A DNA stretch of 31,318 bases from Chara braunii (GCA_003427395.1 BFEA01000692.1:360739-392056), one strand, 5' to 3'; positions 1 through 11,015 are shown, counted from the stretch's first letter. Translations and numbers: made by a program. The notes: a model not told the origin generated them from the sequence alone.

Positions 1-92
1 GAAACTCCGACGAAACAGTTTGCCACAGCCCCTCGTTTGTTGTCCTCTTCTCCCTCTCTGCCTACGGTTTACCGGGCAGTTCTATTTGACGA
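1..92 (+). repeat. Hammerhead-like 100-bp block, copy 1 (cut by window start)
   Basis: This block matches 22,146-22,246 almost base for base. It starts inside what is, in the other copy, the loop of a stem followed by GAAA and a short second stem. Here the putative cleavage triplet reads GCC (22-24) instead of GTC, so this copy would be inactive. The hairpin GCC-TA-CGGT-TT-ACCG-GGC at about 60-77 is preserved in both copies. The block directly precedes backbone segment C, at the place where three other units carry an L transposon. No ORF is supported. Confidence 0.55.
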
Positions 93-367
93 TATTTAAC
101 TATAGCAGTTTTTAAGCTGAGTTTCTAAGTCACCATCGGCTACGGATATCATCATTCTGGCGAGCATAATAATTGGCTTCTTCAATTTGTGAAGCGAAGA
201 CGGAAAAATTGAAAAAAAAAAATTTACATTTTTTTTTTTTTTTAATTATTTTATTAATTATAAACTTTATTTACTTATTATTTTATTACTTTAATTTTTA
301 TTTTTATTTTTTATTTAATTATTTAATTATTATTATTTTATAATTTTATGATTTTATTATTATTTTA
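93..367 (+). repeat. Backbone segment C, unit 1, plus AT-rich tail
   Basis: The first 100 bases (AGCAGTTTTTAAG through GAAGCGAAGACGG) recur at 8,884 and 15,965, and in diverged form at 7,911, 15,030 and 24,685. They are followed by a T/A-only stretch (about 225-367) that matches 9,020-9,130 and the sequence around 16,420-16,520. I see no coding potential. It serves as a landmark of the long tandem unit and as the target of the S insertion that follows. Confidence 0.7.
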
Positions 368-629
368 CTAGGCTACCAGTCGGGCCGCCCGGGTCTCGAG
401 TGATCACCCCGTGCAAGGACCAGGGAAAAAACAAAATTCCAAAAACTCAAAAAAAAAACTATGTTATGCAGAAACAAAAACTGAACAACTTTTGCCTCAG
501 GGTCACATCGAAATTCTTCATCAAATTTAGAATAAAAACTAAAATTTAAAAAACAATTTTTTATTTTTATTTTTTTTATTGTTTTTAGCCCGGTCGGGCA
601 AGTGACCCCGGGCCACTCTGGTAGCCTAG
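368..629 (+). mobile_element. S-family hAT-like MITE, copy S1
   Basis: This non-autonomous DNA transposon is 262 bp. It has terminal inverted repeats CTAGGCTACCAG at 368 and CTGGTAGCCTAG ending at 629. It is flanked by perfect 8-bp target-site duplications TTATTTTA at 360-367 and 630-637. The GC-rich ends (CCGGGCCGCCCGGG type) enclose an A-rich core with the module ATGTTATGCAGA, then TTTGCCTCAGGGTCACATCG, then ACCAAATTTAGAATAAA. No transposase is encoded. The 8-bp duplication is typical of the hAT superfamily; the assignment is inferred from ends and duplication length. Confidence 0.85.
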
Positions 630-704
630 TTATTTTATGATTTTATTTTTATTTTATTATTATTTTTATATTATTTTTATTTATTTATTATTTATTATTT
701 ATTA
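630..704. repeat. AT-rich backbone between S1 and L1
   Basis: A and T only, with TTATT periodicity. It supplies the target duplications of S1 (630-637) and L1 (697-704). I see no gene. Confidence 0.6.
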
Positions 705-1474
705 CAGGGTTCCCGGAATTCGAGACGGGCCGAACACCCGAACCCGAACGCCCGATCGTTTGGGACCCCCTCTCGACGCGTTCGGATGTTCGGCCGAACG
801 CGGAACCAAAAAAAAAAAATAAAAAAATAAAAAAAATAAAAATAAAAATCAAAACTTCTGAAAAACAAATATGTCATGTAGAAGAATAAACTAAACAATA
901 TTTGCCTCAATAGTGCATCCAAATTCCTTACCTAATTTGAAATAAAAATCAAATACGAAAAATAAATAATATTAATGAAAATAAGAAAAAACAAAACGAG
1001 AATGAAATTATTGCGTCGGCGAGCAAGTTCTTGACACCGCCATCTTCGGCGATTTTTCATTTTTTTTTGGCTCCATGAAATTTTATACATATGTATCTTA
1101 CACAATAGAGAACCTACAAATAAAATTTGAAAAAATAATAAAATTTTCCAGGCCCCGAAATAAAAAGAAAACAAAAAGTAAAAAGAGAAAAAAACAAATT
1201 AGTAAGTGGGAAAGCAAGTTTTGACACCACCATCTTTGCCGATTTTTCATTATTGTTTGGCTTCACAGAATGACTTCAAAATTGAGAAACGGGTAGCTTA
1301 CATCATAGAGAACTCAGGAAACAAAAATTAGAAAAACATAATAATTTTTAGGTACCAAAATATTTTTTTGTGGGGTCCGAACCCCTTCGAGTTCGGGCCC
1401 CGTATGGGGACCCGAACGCCCGAACGTTCGAGGGTCAGCTTAGGGGCCTCCGTACGTTCGGCCTGGCAACCCTG
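705..1474 (+). mobile_element. L-family hAT-like MITE, copy L1
   Basis: A 770-bp element with ends CAGGGTTCCC and GGCAACCCTG and perfect 8-bp duplications ATTTATTA at 697-704 and 1475-1482. The order is a GC-rich left subterminal array of CCGAACG-type motifs, a poly-A tract, and the module shared with family S (ATGTCATGTAGAAGAATAAAC...). Two head-to-tail copies of a roughly 190-bp unit follow, each carrying GACACCGCCATCTT-like sequence. A GC-rich right array closes the element. The right array mixes the GAACGTTCG and GTACGTTCG variants. Reading frames across it are random, so it is non-coding and would depend on a transposase elsewhere. Confidence 0.85.
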
Positions 1475-1655
1475 ATTTATTATTTATTATTTATTATTTA
1501 TTATTTTATTTTTTTGTATGTTATATTTGATTTTATTTAAAAATCAAAATCAAAATTTGTTATTTTATTATTATTATTTACTTTATTATTATATTATTAT
1601 TATTTTATTTTTATTTTTATATCTTAATTATTATTTATTTTAATTTATAATTTTA
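1475..1655. repeat. AT-rich backbone with paralogous empty sites
   Basis: Contains AAAATCAAAATCAAAAT, also at about 12,160 and 18,260. It matches the flanks of L8 (18,240-18,317 plus 19,081-19,130) and so provides the L8-free version of that site. No gene is seen. Confidence 0.65.
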
Positions 1656-1940
1656 CTAGGCTACCAGCCGGGCCGCCCGGATCCTGGGTGGCCAGCCCGT
1701 GCAAGGACAAAGGAAGGTCGCAGCCAAAAAAAAAAAAAAAAAAAAAAATCCTCAAAATTCGAAAAAAAAACTATGTTATGCATGAAAAAAAAACTGAACA
1801 ACTTTTGCCTTAGGGTCACATCGAAATTCTGCACCAAATTTAGAATAAAAAATAAATTCAATTTTTTTATTTTTATTTTTATTTCTTAATTGTTTTTGGC
1901 CTGGTCGGGTAAGTGACCCCGTGCCACTCTGGTAGCCTAG
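1656..1940 (+). mobile_element. S-family hAT-like MITE, copy S2
   Basis: A 285-bp element with CTAGGCTACCAG at the left and CTGGTAGCCTAG at the right. Perfect 8-bp duplications TAATTTTA lie at 1648-1655 and 1941-1948. The corresponding backbone in unit 3 (about 19,130-19,150) lacks the insertion, which gives a natural empty site. Internal order is as in S1, with a longer poly-A tract. Confidence 0.87.
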
Positions 1941-1948
1941 TAATTTTA

Positions 1949-4189
1949 CTTATTTTTTATTATTACTCATAATTAATTATTATTAATTATTAATTTTATT
2001 CATTATTAATATTATTAATAAAAAAATGGGCTAATGTGTAGGTGTGTGTGTCGTTGTGTCCCTCCCCGTACCCTCATGATGCAGGTTCCGGAAGGGTAGG
2101 TCTTTTTAATGTCGGACCTACCCGATCCGGGGTAGGTCCTCCATCAGATCCAAGCCAAGTTTTTAACTTTCACACACTGCACATTTTTATAAGATGAGGT
2201 GTAATTGGTTTAGTATTAAGATGTGAGTTATTATTTTATTACTAAGTAATATAAGTGTTCATAAAAACCTTGAATGATTTTTATTTTTGTTTATGTTAAG
2301 TTGTACCGGTTTTATTGTGAATAATTATTATGGAGTATTTGGACCACTTTCATTGGGTCACGACGAAATTGTTGATAGGGCATAGGATTTCGAAGTATTT
2401 TTTTTGTAATTCCATAAAGTCTGTGCTAATCGTCGATAATTCGTTCCAACATAGATAGTGGTGATAATGAGATCGAAGTATCAAATGATCCTAACATTTT
2501 CTTCTCATTAGAAGATCATGGGTAGATACGGTAGCTTTCCGTATAATAGGGATCAGATGCATCTTAGTACATGCCAATCGATCATTAGTTGTTTATTTGT
2601 TAATTTGGAGAGAACAAGCGAATGAGTGGGGCCGCTACCCTTCCATATATTGCAATATTTATATGCTAAGTATAAAATACAAAGACATAATGAATTTTTC
2701 ATGATGGTTTTGCAGGTAATAAAAAAACGAGAAGTACGATCCGTGTATATCCATTACATGTAAAGAAACTTGGGGAACAAGGCTCTGGATGTTTTGCGAA
2801 TTATTATAATCATTTCATTTATTTCTATAGTGCTAATAGACAAGCAAGGCAAATTTAATTAGTTACGCCCGACCACCGAGGGATTTACCTTTTGTGTATT
2901 ATAGTTGCATAAACAACGGCAAAAATATAAGAATAAAATATTTGAAAAACAATATATTCTTGATGAGACGAATGTAGACATTTTAGTATGAATTATATAA
3001 TTTTGTCATTATATCTTATTATCCAAGGACCATAGTCATTTGGTTCGATAATATCGTATTAGTGTTTTTCTATAATAGGAAAAGTCGATCCTAATTAGGT
3101 CTATCATCTCAAAACAGAGGCGCACTGAAGCACACCTTATTGCATAAAAAGGTAGATTATCTGCACAAAGTACATGAACCGAATGAATATCGATCTTTAT
3201 TTCAAATGTGTTTGATACCATAAGGTATGTACAATTTATGCTGGGGCGGTAAGCAACCTATCATTGGTCTCGTGATCAGAATAAGGAATTGTGTTTCGTT
3301 TTGTCACAGTTTTTGTAAGCTTGCAACGTACATATCGGGCAATAAGTAGTCAGCATGGCTAAGTATAAATCAATATTATACGTGTGTCTCGAGACTTTAT
3401 TCTATTTTTCTTAGTATATTCGTGTACCGTTTATTAAAAAAATTGAATTTTTTCAAAGTACTGAAATATTCATGTATTCTACTTAGCAAAAATCAGCAAG
3501 CATCAAATGATCTTAGTGTCTCACCTTGCGAGCAAGTCTATCATCAGGGTGTCTTACGCATAGTTCATAAGGTTAAATATAGTACTTGGCAAGGTGTAGC
3601 ATAAGTAGGGAACATGTCTGTTAGTTAAGGTGTTTCCTCAATATAGATCTATCAAAGGGTCAAGTCGACTCAGGAAATGAGTTAAACAGTTCATACCGTG
3701 TTGAATTAAACTTGGCAGACAGGCTAATTCCTATATATCAACTCTCATATGCAGGCTCCGCCGCCACGTCGTGCCACATATGTTCAGTAATCCATATAGT
3801 GCAAATGTTTCGCATGTAAAAGGGTTAACCAAACTCTACTGAATTAATCGATTCATTTTGCGGAATCACTAAAGAAACAGCCAATGCAGATCCTATTCTT
3901 AGTGTAATGCTACTAATCCGAGCAAAAACAGAGCATAGCAACAGGCGGAACTGAAAAGGACGATGAAACACACTAGATCGTTTCGAATACTGAAAAAAAT
4001 CGACTTAATTTGAGCGTGATACTAACCAACCAGTGCAGAAAAGTGCTATGTCCTATCACTTAATCGAAAAAACAGGCACGAATCTAACAGAAATGATGCA
4101 TCACAATAGCTTGTGATATTTAAAATGACTTATAGGGAAATATATATATATATATATCGTCATATATATTCTGTTTGTGATGATATATA
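1949..4189 (+). repeat. Backbone segment B, unit 1
   Basis: About 2.2 kb that aligns collinearly with 19,081-21,371 at high identity with scattered substitutions and small indels. Anchors include GGACCTACCC near 2,115 and 19,330, GATCCTAACATTTTC near 2,488, and TCATTTGGTTCGATAATATC near 3,037 and 20,250. Open frames are all under 70 codons, and the two copies do not keep them by synonymous change, so I call it non-coding. It ends in TA dinucleotide tracts (about 4,140-4,197) that hosted L2. I recognise no family. Confidence 0.75.
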
Positions 4190-4950
4190 TATATATACCG
4201 GCATTCAAGACGGGCCGAACGCCCGAACCCGAACGCCCAAACGTATGGGACCCCTTGGGCATGCTTTCGGTCGTTCAGGCTGATCACGGACCCGAAAAAA
4301 AAAAAAAAAAAAAACAAGTCATCCAAAAAATCTGAAAAAAAGATATGTTATGGAAAAAAATAAATTAAACAAGATTTGCCTGAGCATAACATCCAAATTC
4401 CTTACCAAATTTGAAATAAAAATAAAATACGAAAAATAAATACTAATAATAAAAATAACAAAAAACAAAAAAAGAATTAAATTTAGTGAGTGCATGAGCA
4501 CGTTTTCGACACCGCCATCTTTGGCGATTTTTCATTTTTTTTTTGCATTGCTAAATGCCATGAAAATTTGACGATGTGTTCTTCACATCATGCAAAACCC
4601 ACTAAAAAAGTTTCAAAAAATAATTAAATTGCGAAGACCCCAAACTAAAGTGAAAACAAAAAGTAAAAAGTGAAAACAAACGTGGGCGAGCACGTTTTGA
4701 CACCGCCATCTTTGGCGATTTTTAATTCCTATTTCGCTGAGCCAAATGAATTGAAAATTTATAGGCAGGTACCTCACTTCATAGAGAACTCACAAACAAA
4801 AATTCAGAAAAAACAAATTATTGGTAGGCCCCGAAATATTTTTTGGCGGGGGCTGAACGCCGCCGGGTTCGGACCCCGTACGGAACCCTGAGCGCCCGTA
4901 CGTACGGAGGTCGGCCCGGGGACCTCCGTACGTACGGGCTGGTAAACCTG
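4190..4950 (+). mobile_element. L-family MITE, copy L2 (GTACGTACG subfamily)
   Basis: Inserted in a TA tract. The left end is eroded to TATACCGGCATTC, so its first bases are approximate. The right end is GGCTGGTAAACCTG. Left subterminal motifs are of the CCGAACG type, while the right array reads CCGTACGTACGG. Two internal units carry GACACCGCCATCTTTGGCG at about 4,510 and 4,700. Flanks are TA-rich on both sides, so the duplication cannot be resolved. Confidence 0.78.
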
Positions 4951-4968
4951 TATGTATATATATATATA

Positions 4969-5720
4969 TAGGGTTGCCGGCGTTCAGGACAGGCCGAACG
5001 CCCAAACGTACGGGACTCCTTCGGAAGGCGTTAGGCCGCTCGGGCCGAACACGGACAAAAAAATAATAATAAAAAAAAATACAAGTTTTCAAAACATTCA
5101 AAAAAAAACATATGCTATGGAGAAAACTAAACTAAACAACATTTGCCTTGGCACTACATCCAAATTCTTTACCCAATTTGAATTAAAAATCAAATACAGA
5201 AAATAAACACCATGATAAAAGTAAGAAAAAGTAAAAAGAAAATTAACATGAGTGAGTGTCCAACACCTTTTCGACACCTCCATCTTTGCCAATTTTTAAT
5301 TATTTTTTGGCATTGACAAATGCCCTGAAAATTAACAGATATGTAGTTTACATAATCAATAACTCATTAAAATATTTTCAAAAAATAATAAAATTTGTTA
5401 GGCCCCCGAAGTAAAGTGAAAACAAAAAGTTAAAAGTGAAAAAAAACAATAGTGAGTGGGCTAGCACGTTTTGTCACCCCCATCTTCGACGATTTTTAAT
5501 GTTTTTTTGGCTTGGCAGAATGGATTCAAAATTTATAGGCGAGTAGGTTACATCATAGAGAACTCACAAAAAAACATTCAGAAAAAAAACTTATTTTTAG
5601 GCCCCGAAAACGTTTTTGACGAGGGCCGAACCTTTAGGTGTTTGGCCTCCGAACGAGACCCCGAACGCCCGAACGCTCGGGGGCCAGCCCGGGGGCCCCC
5701 GAACGTTCGGTCAGGTAACC

Positions 5721-5723
<3 letters not shown>
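4969..5723 (+). mobile_element. L-family MITE, copy L3 (GAACGTTCG subfamily)
   Basis: A 755-bp element with ends TAGGGTTGCC and GGTAACCCTG, inserted in (TA)n so that both 8-bp flanks are TATATATA (4961-4968, 5724-5731). It lies 18 bp after L2. The right array uses CCGAACGTTCGG. The internal dimer is present: the first unit has GACACCTCCATCTTTGCC near 5,272, the second has CACCCCCATCTTCGAC near 5,474. The fragment L6 (12,203-12,630) occupies the same backbone position in the next unit, so this insertion probably predates the duplication. Confidence 0.8.

Positions 5724-5752
<29 letters not shown>
5724..5752. repeat. (TA)n tract
   Basis: Pure TA dinucleotides joining L3 to segment A. Similar tracts lie at the B/A boundary of the other units. 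Confidence 0.9.
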
Positions 5753-5759
<7 letters not shown>

Positions 5760-6463
5760 AACTTTTTCATCGGCGCAAGGATTAACTTTGTCCTCGAAGG
5801 GTCAACTTTCTTATATATGTATTGTCATAAAATATATCTAATTCTAACACGCTTGCTATCGGAGCACAACGATCCGAAAAAACGAAGGGTTAACTGTAAC
5901 TTCACAACGTCTATATCGTCATTCTAGTAAAGTATAATGGTATCTTGTGTGTGGTGGTTGGGTTGTGGAGATCGAGAATGGAGTGCTTCTAGGCAAGGGA
6001 TGGTTTATCATAGTACTACCAGACCATTTTTTTTTGGGTTTTGGGAATGCACACACATCAAGCGTTTCTTCTCAAAAAAATCGTCAGTTGAAGGTCCATC
6101 GATTGCTAGAACCAATGGGTGAACTTACTTATAGTATAGACGAAGGAGAGTTAACGCGGTTTTTTTTCGATGTGTTTGTTTAACTGTAAGGTTATCATAG
6201 AAGCGTGTGATGTTGCATTTGCGGCATGCAGCGATGTTATATCCGCGTGGCAGCATAGTCACTTAAATCTAGGATATCTAAAAAGCACTTGGATTATATA
6301 TGAATATATAGCGATTAGTCGTGATGGTATACGGGAAACAAGAACATCACATCTATCATATCGTGACAGGTTAACAGCAGTTTAAACATAGTGGGTGTTT
6401 TACCCATCAACTCATCTGTCAGGATGCAAGAGGGGTTTGTGATTTAGGTTATGGGAGAGCATT

Positions 6464-6515
6464 TTAGTAATTAGAGTTAGTAATTAGAGTTAGTAATTAG
6501 AGTTAGTAATTAAGG
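6464..6515 (+). repeat. 13-bp minisatellite, four units
   Basis: The unit GTAATTAGAGTTA is repeated in tandem, the last copy being GTAATTAAGGTTA. The paralogous places in the other two A segments (about 13,641 and 23,255) have only two units, so copy number varies between backbone units. Confidence 0.85.
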
Positions 6516-7272
6516 TTAGCGATGGCTGTTGAGGACAGCCATAAGGGGGGTGCATGCCCTGAAGCGCGCTTTCACCGCTTAGCACCCATAGCAGCTTGTC
6601 AGAGGGATGTAGCTCGACGTTAGTTTATAGGTCAGGGAGGTTAGCGAGACGTGAGGGAAAAGGGGGCTTGGGGAAGGTTAGGGGTTCGTTCGAGTGAACC
6701 CATAATTGTGAGCAGAATGCCTGTGAAGACGACATCTCCTCAACAGACGTCATTCTCCCTGTGTGTGTGTGGCCGCTCGTAGAATGCAATGGAGCGCAGT
6801 GATGGTAGGAGGGGATTAGAGAGTATGTTAGCGATGGCATTGTAGGTCCGCAAGCATTAGGTCACTCGTGCTTGCTTGGCACGTGAGCGTAGGCAAGGGG
6901 AATGAGGTGGGATCATTGCAGATCACGTGCTTCGTGGTTGTAGGACTGCGCAGCAAGCAATTGCGGGCAAGTCGGACAGCGTCGATCTGGCTGCGGTAGA
7001 TAGCAATGCAAGCTAGCACCATTGTATATAGTTGGGTGTGGATCTAACTTGGAAGTAAGGAAATGGAAGGGGTAGTAAGCAAGACGTATTTTGGGTATTT
7101 TATGGGAGGGGTTTGATTTAATTTGATTTTCGAGGAGAGGGGATTTTGTCATTTTAGGTTGAGGAGATAAAATAACGTTTTCGGTCATGGCTTCTATAGT
7201 CGAGTGGTTCATACGAAAGTATGGGTTACGACGCGCATAGCAGGACTTTGTGCATAGTTCAAGAAATAGGTA

Positions 7273-7745
7273 GTAGTAGGAGCGATCGTATTCTAATTAG
7301 TCGTTTTATTGGCTTTGTAGTGCTCATGTCACGACATTTTTTTTTTGATGTATTTTGTCCCTATTCGATGTGCCAATCTCATTGGAAGTGTATTATGAGT
7401 TTTTGCTTTTCTGAAACCCTCTCTGCGGGGTGTACCTAGAAAAGTCTCGTCGTTTGTGTTTGTCATTCTGTCACCATATGCATATCTTCGTTTTTTTGCG
7501 GTATGCTAACGCAGTAGTGGGAGCGGTTGCAGTCTAATTAGTCATTTTATAGTGGGTTTATACTGCTTGTGGTAAAACACTTTTTTCGTGATGTAGTTTA
7601 TCCTTATCTTTCGTGCCATTCTACTTGGAGGTGTATCACAAGTTTTTATTTTTCTGAAATTTTCTGCAGGGTGTTCCTGAGAAAAGTTTTGTCTTTTGTG
7701 TATCTTAGTCTGTCGTTATATGTTTTTTTTTGTTTTTTTGTAATT
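7273..7745 (+). repeat. Internal tandem dimer of about 235-240 bp in segment A
   Basis: Unit 1 (7,273-7,512) and unit 2 (7,513-7,745) share ordered anchors: AGTAGTRGGAGCG, TCTAATTAGTC, GATGTAKTTTRTCC, TTTCTGAAA, TGTWCCTRGAAAAG and GTTTGTGT. The same dimer occurs in the other A copies from about 14,420 and 24,030. It is diverged and non-coding. Confidence 0.75.
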
Positions 7746-8100
7746 TATTTTCCTCGTTTTTTTTGTTTTATCGTTTTTTTTTGCGATATTCTTTACTCAC
7801 TGAGCTAGTTTTTTTATTTTTTTTTATTTGTTGTCACTTTATATGTGAGTCCCATAATTTTGATTTTGTAAAAGTTTTTATATAGGTATTGTTTTTTTTT
7901 TTTTTTTTTGTAGAAGTTCTTTAGTTGAGTTTTTGAGGCACCATTGGCTAAGGATATCATCATTCTGGCGAGCATGATTTTGGGATAGGCTTATTCAATT
8001 TGTGAAGGGAAGATAACCTACTTGTAAAAGGAATTAAATCTTTATCCATTTAATTTGAGCCACATAATTTTTATAATTTGTGTAGTTGCTAGTATATATA

Positions 8101-8108
8101 ACTGTAGC
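8101..8108 (+). repeat. Target-site duplication of L4 (left)
   Basis: ACTGTAGC, identical to 8,884-8,891. This is the clearest 8-bp duplication in the window. Confidence 0.9.
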
Positions 8109-8748
8109 CAGGGTTACCTGACCGAACGTTCCGGGGCCCCCGGGCTGGCCCCCGAACGTTCGGGCGTTCGGGGTCCCGTTCGGGGGTTGAAACCTGGAGG
8201 TGTTCGACCCCCCGGCCAAAACCAATTTCGTGGCCTAAAAATATATTTTTTTTTCTAATTTGTTTTTTGTTAGTTCTCTATGATGTAACCTACACGCCTA
8301 TAAATTTTGAAGCCATTCTGCTAAGCTAAAAAAACATTACAAATCGTCAAAGATGGGGGTGTCAAAACGTGCTCGCCCACTCACTATTTTGTTTTTTTTC
8401 AATTTTAACTTTTTGTTTCACTTTATTTCGGGGCCTAAACAATTTTATTATTTTTTTTAAACTTTTTAATGAGTTATTGATTATGTAAACTACATTTCTG
8501 TAAATTTTCACGGCATTTGTTAATGCCAAATAATAATTAAAAATCGGCAAATATGGCAGTGTCGAAAAGGTGCTGGCAAACTCATACAGTTTAATTCTCT
8601 TTTTATTTTTTTTTATTTTTATCATAGTGTTTATTTTATGTATTTGATTTTTAATTCAAATTTGGTAAAGAATTTGGATGTAGTGCCCAGGCAAATGTTG
8701 TTTAGTTTATTTTTTTCCATATCATAATTATTTTTCGGAATTGTTCGA

Positions 8749-8780
<32 letters not shown>

Positions 8781-8883
8781 GGTCCACGTTCGGCCCGAAC
8801 GGCCGAACGCCTTCCGAAGGGGTCCTGTACGTTCGGGCGTTCATGTTTGGGCGTTTGGCCCGGCCCGAACGCCGGCAATCCTA
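8109..8883 (-). mobile_element. L-family MITE, copy L4 (GAACGTTCG subfamily, inverted)
   Basis: A 775-bp element in reverse orientation. The GGTAACCCTG-type end is on the left as CAGGGTTACC; the other end is GGCAATCCTA. Perfect 8-bp duplications ACTGTAGC flank it. Internal dimer units are readable on the minus strand, with GACACCCCCATCTTTGACG near 8,365 and its partner near 8,560. It occupies the same backbone nucleotide position as L7 and L10, which are in the opposite orientation. Confidence 0.88.
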
Positions 8884-9329
8884 ACTGTAGCAGTTTTTAA
8901 TTTGAGTTTCTATGTCACCATCGGCTAAGGATATCATCATTCTAGCGAGCATAATAATTGGCTTATTCAATTTGTGAAGCGAAGACGGAAAAAATTGAAA
9001 AAAGAATTTTTACATTTTTTTTTTGATTTTTGATTTTTATAAATTATTTTATTAATTATAAACTTTATTTACTTATTATTTTATTATTATTTTATTTTTT
9101 TATTTATTTAATTAATAATTATTTTATGATTTTATAATTTAATTATTATTTAATTATTTTATTATTATTTTTATTTATTTATTATTTTTATATGTTTTAA
9201 ATTTTATTTAATTATTTAATTATTATTATTTTTTAATTTTATGATTTTATTATTATTATATTATTATATTTTTTATTTTTTATTTTTTATTTTAGTATTA
9301 TTTTTTATTATTATTTTTATTATTATTAT
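8884..9329 (+). repeat. Backbone segment C, unit 2, plus AT-rich tail
   Basis: Matches 93-340 and 15,965-16,130. It begins with the right duplication of L4, continues through ACCATCGGCTAAGGATATC, and becomes A/T only from about 9,010. No gene is seen. Confidence 0.7.
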
Positions 9330-10091
9330 CATGGTTGCCGGCGTTCGGAACGGGCCGAACGCCCGAACCCGAACGCCCGAACGTACGAGACCCCTTCGGA
9401 AGGCGTTCGGCCGTTTAGGCCGAACGGCGAAAAAAAAAAAAAAAAAAAAACGTTTTCAACAAATTCCGAAACAAAAATATGTTATGGAGAAAAATAGACT
9501 TAACAACATTTGCCTGGGCACTACATCCAAATTATTTACCAAGTTGGAGTTAAAAATCAAATACAGAAAATAAACACTATGATAAAAATAAAAAAAAGTA
9601 AAAAGAGAATTAAAATGAGTCAGTGTGCCGGCACCTTTTCGACACCTCTATCTCAGCCAATTTTTAATTATTTTTTGGCATTGAAAAATGCCCTGAAAAT
9701 TTATAGATATGTAGTTTACATAATCAATAACTCATTAAAACATTTTCAAAAAATAATAAAAATTTTTAGGCCCCGAAATAAAGTAAAACCAAAACGTTAA
9801 AAGTGAAAAAAAACAAAATAGTGAGTGGGCGAGCACGTTTTGACAACCCCATCTTTGACGAGTTTTAATGTTTTTTTGGCTTAACAGAATGGCTTCAAAA
9901 TTTATAGGCGTGTAGGCTACATCATTGAGAACTCACAAAAAACATTTTAGAAAAAAACTTATTTTTAGGTCCCGAAGAAAAAATTGGCGGGCGCCGAACC
10001 TGGAGGTGTACGGCCCCCGAACGGGGCCCCGAACGCCCGAACGTTCGGGGGCTAGCCCAGGGGCCCCCGAACGCTCAGTCAGGTAACCCTG
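9330..10091 (+). mobile_element. L-family MITE, copy L5 (GAACGTTCG subfamily)
   Basis: A 762-bp element with ends CATGGTTGCC and GGTAACCCTG and perfect 8-bp duplications ATTATTAT at 9322-9329 and 10092-10099. Left array CCGAACG type, right array CCCCGAACG/CGTTCGGGG type, internal dimer present (GACACCTCTATCTC near 9,640 and GACAACCCCATCTTTGACG near 9,841). Confidence 0.86.
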
Positions 10092-10105
10092 ATTATTATT
10101 ATAAA

Positions 10106-10157
<52 letters not shown>

Positions 10158-10177
10158 CTTTTTTTTTTTTTTTTTAA
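10092..10177. repeat. (TTA)n and poly-T tract
   Basis: Simple trinucleotide ATT/TTA repeats followed by about 18 T. It joins the AT backbone to sequence found nowhere else in the window, so it may mark a rearrangement boundary. Confidence 0.85.
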
Positions 10178-11015
10178 AGGCAGCCAGGAACCGGGCCCGG
10201 CGTCCCTTATATTTCAATAAGCCAAGAAACGGGTCTGGCATCTCTCACAAAAGGTAGGTGGCCCCATCGAAGGGCAAGACATCACCGGTCAAATCCTAAG
10301 ATCGGACCACTTTGTCATTGCAAACCGTAAGTTCTGTGAAAGATACTAACAAATAGCTGCAAACCCCAATCATCCAACCCTAATACTGTTTCAACGCACA
10401 ACAGGTTCAATAACAACAACTAGTTTCTATAGACCAACAAAATCAACAATCCAACATAAACCTATTCTCATTGCTACCTGCAATCCCATAAACCTCATTC
10501 CCCATAGCTGCAAAANTCAGGNGTCCAGCCCTAGTTTCCACCAAACATAAANTGACAATCGCCTACAACATATCAACCCCACAATCTAACNATTTTCTTT
10601 GCATAANGATATTCCTCNTNCNAGGCAACCACAACCCTAGTTTCTACTAAACATNAACTAACAATCGCCTACAACCTATCAACCCCACAATCTAACTATT
10701 TTCTTTGCATAACGATATTCCTCATCCGAGGCAACCACAATTTCTACAATCGTTCAGAACATATTTCCTATTGTCTGCAAAGAATACAAAAGGCAGCGGA
10801 CGTAGAACAAACCCTAGTTTCAACAACAAAATACTAGCAAATTACTATTTCTATCACCACATCGACAAAATCATATTCTTTGTATCTACAATCCTGCAAA
10901 CTAAATTCTCATTAATTGCAAACCCCGATCGTCCATATATAGTTTCCAGAGTTTCATCCATAAGACAAATTCAATAACAGCAACTAGTTTTTATAGTCCA
11001 ACAAAATCAACAAAG
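10178..11015 (+). repeat. Unit-2-specific region with tandem and dispersed direct repeats
   Basis: Not found in the other units. It contains a roughly 108-bp tandem duplication (about 10,540-10,733; anchors ACAATCGCCTACAAC and TTTTCTTTGCATAA), whose first copy carries scattered ambiguous bases. A second direct repeat is spaced about 560 bp apart: GCAACTAGTTTTTATAG near 10,980 matches CAACTAGTTTCTATAG near 10,418, including the preceding CAAACCCC(A/G)ATC block. Near 10,180-10,240 a 38-bp phrase is imperfectly repeated. No coding frame is convincing. Confidence 0.6.

Larger units (their letters stand above)
5753..8108 (+). repeat. Backbone segment A, unit 1
   Basis: A 2.36-kb stretch collinear with 12,645-15,221 and 22,266-24,873. 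It lacks about 275 bp present in the other copies: the break is at 6,327-6,331, equivalent to 13,231-13,506, with TATA microhomology. A minus-strand frame near 6,625-6,840 is partly shared with the other copies, but differences there are mostly amino-acid changing and include frame breaks, so I do not call a gene. The 3' half contains an internal dimer (7,273-7,745), and the end carries a diverged copy of segment C (7,911-8,010). Confidence 0.75.

Noticed and set aside
1949-4189. Segment B as an autonomous transposon
   Set aside because: I found no terminal repeats, target duplication or coding frame. It keeps its place relative to A and C, so it is better read as part of the tandem unit.
4790-5101. 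Pro/Arg-rich 100-codon frames at L ends (also 5,471-5,785 and 5,616-5,927)
   Set aside because: They translate the GC-rich subterminal arrays and (TA)n tracts (runs of Tyr-Ile), recur in several frames, and are shadows of the MITE ends.
6470-6520. Possible CRISPR-like or telomeric repeat
   Set aside because: The 13-bp units are contiguous without spacers and are not a known telomere repeat; it is a small minisatellite.
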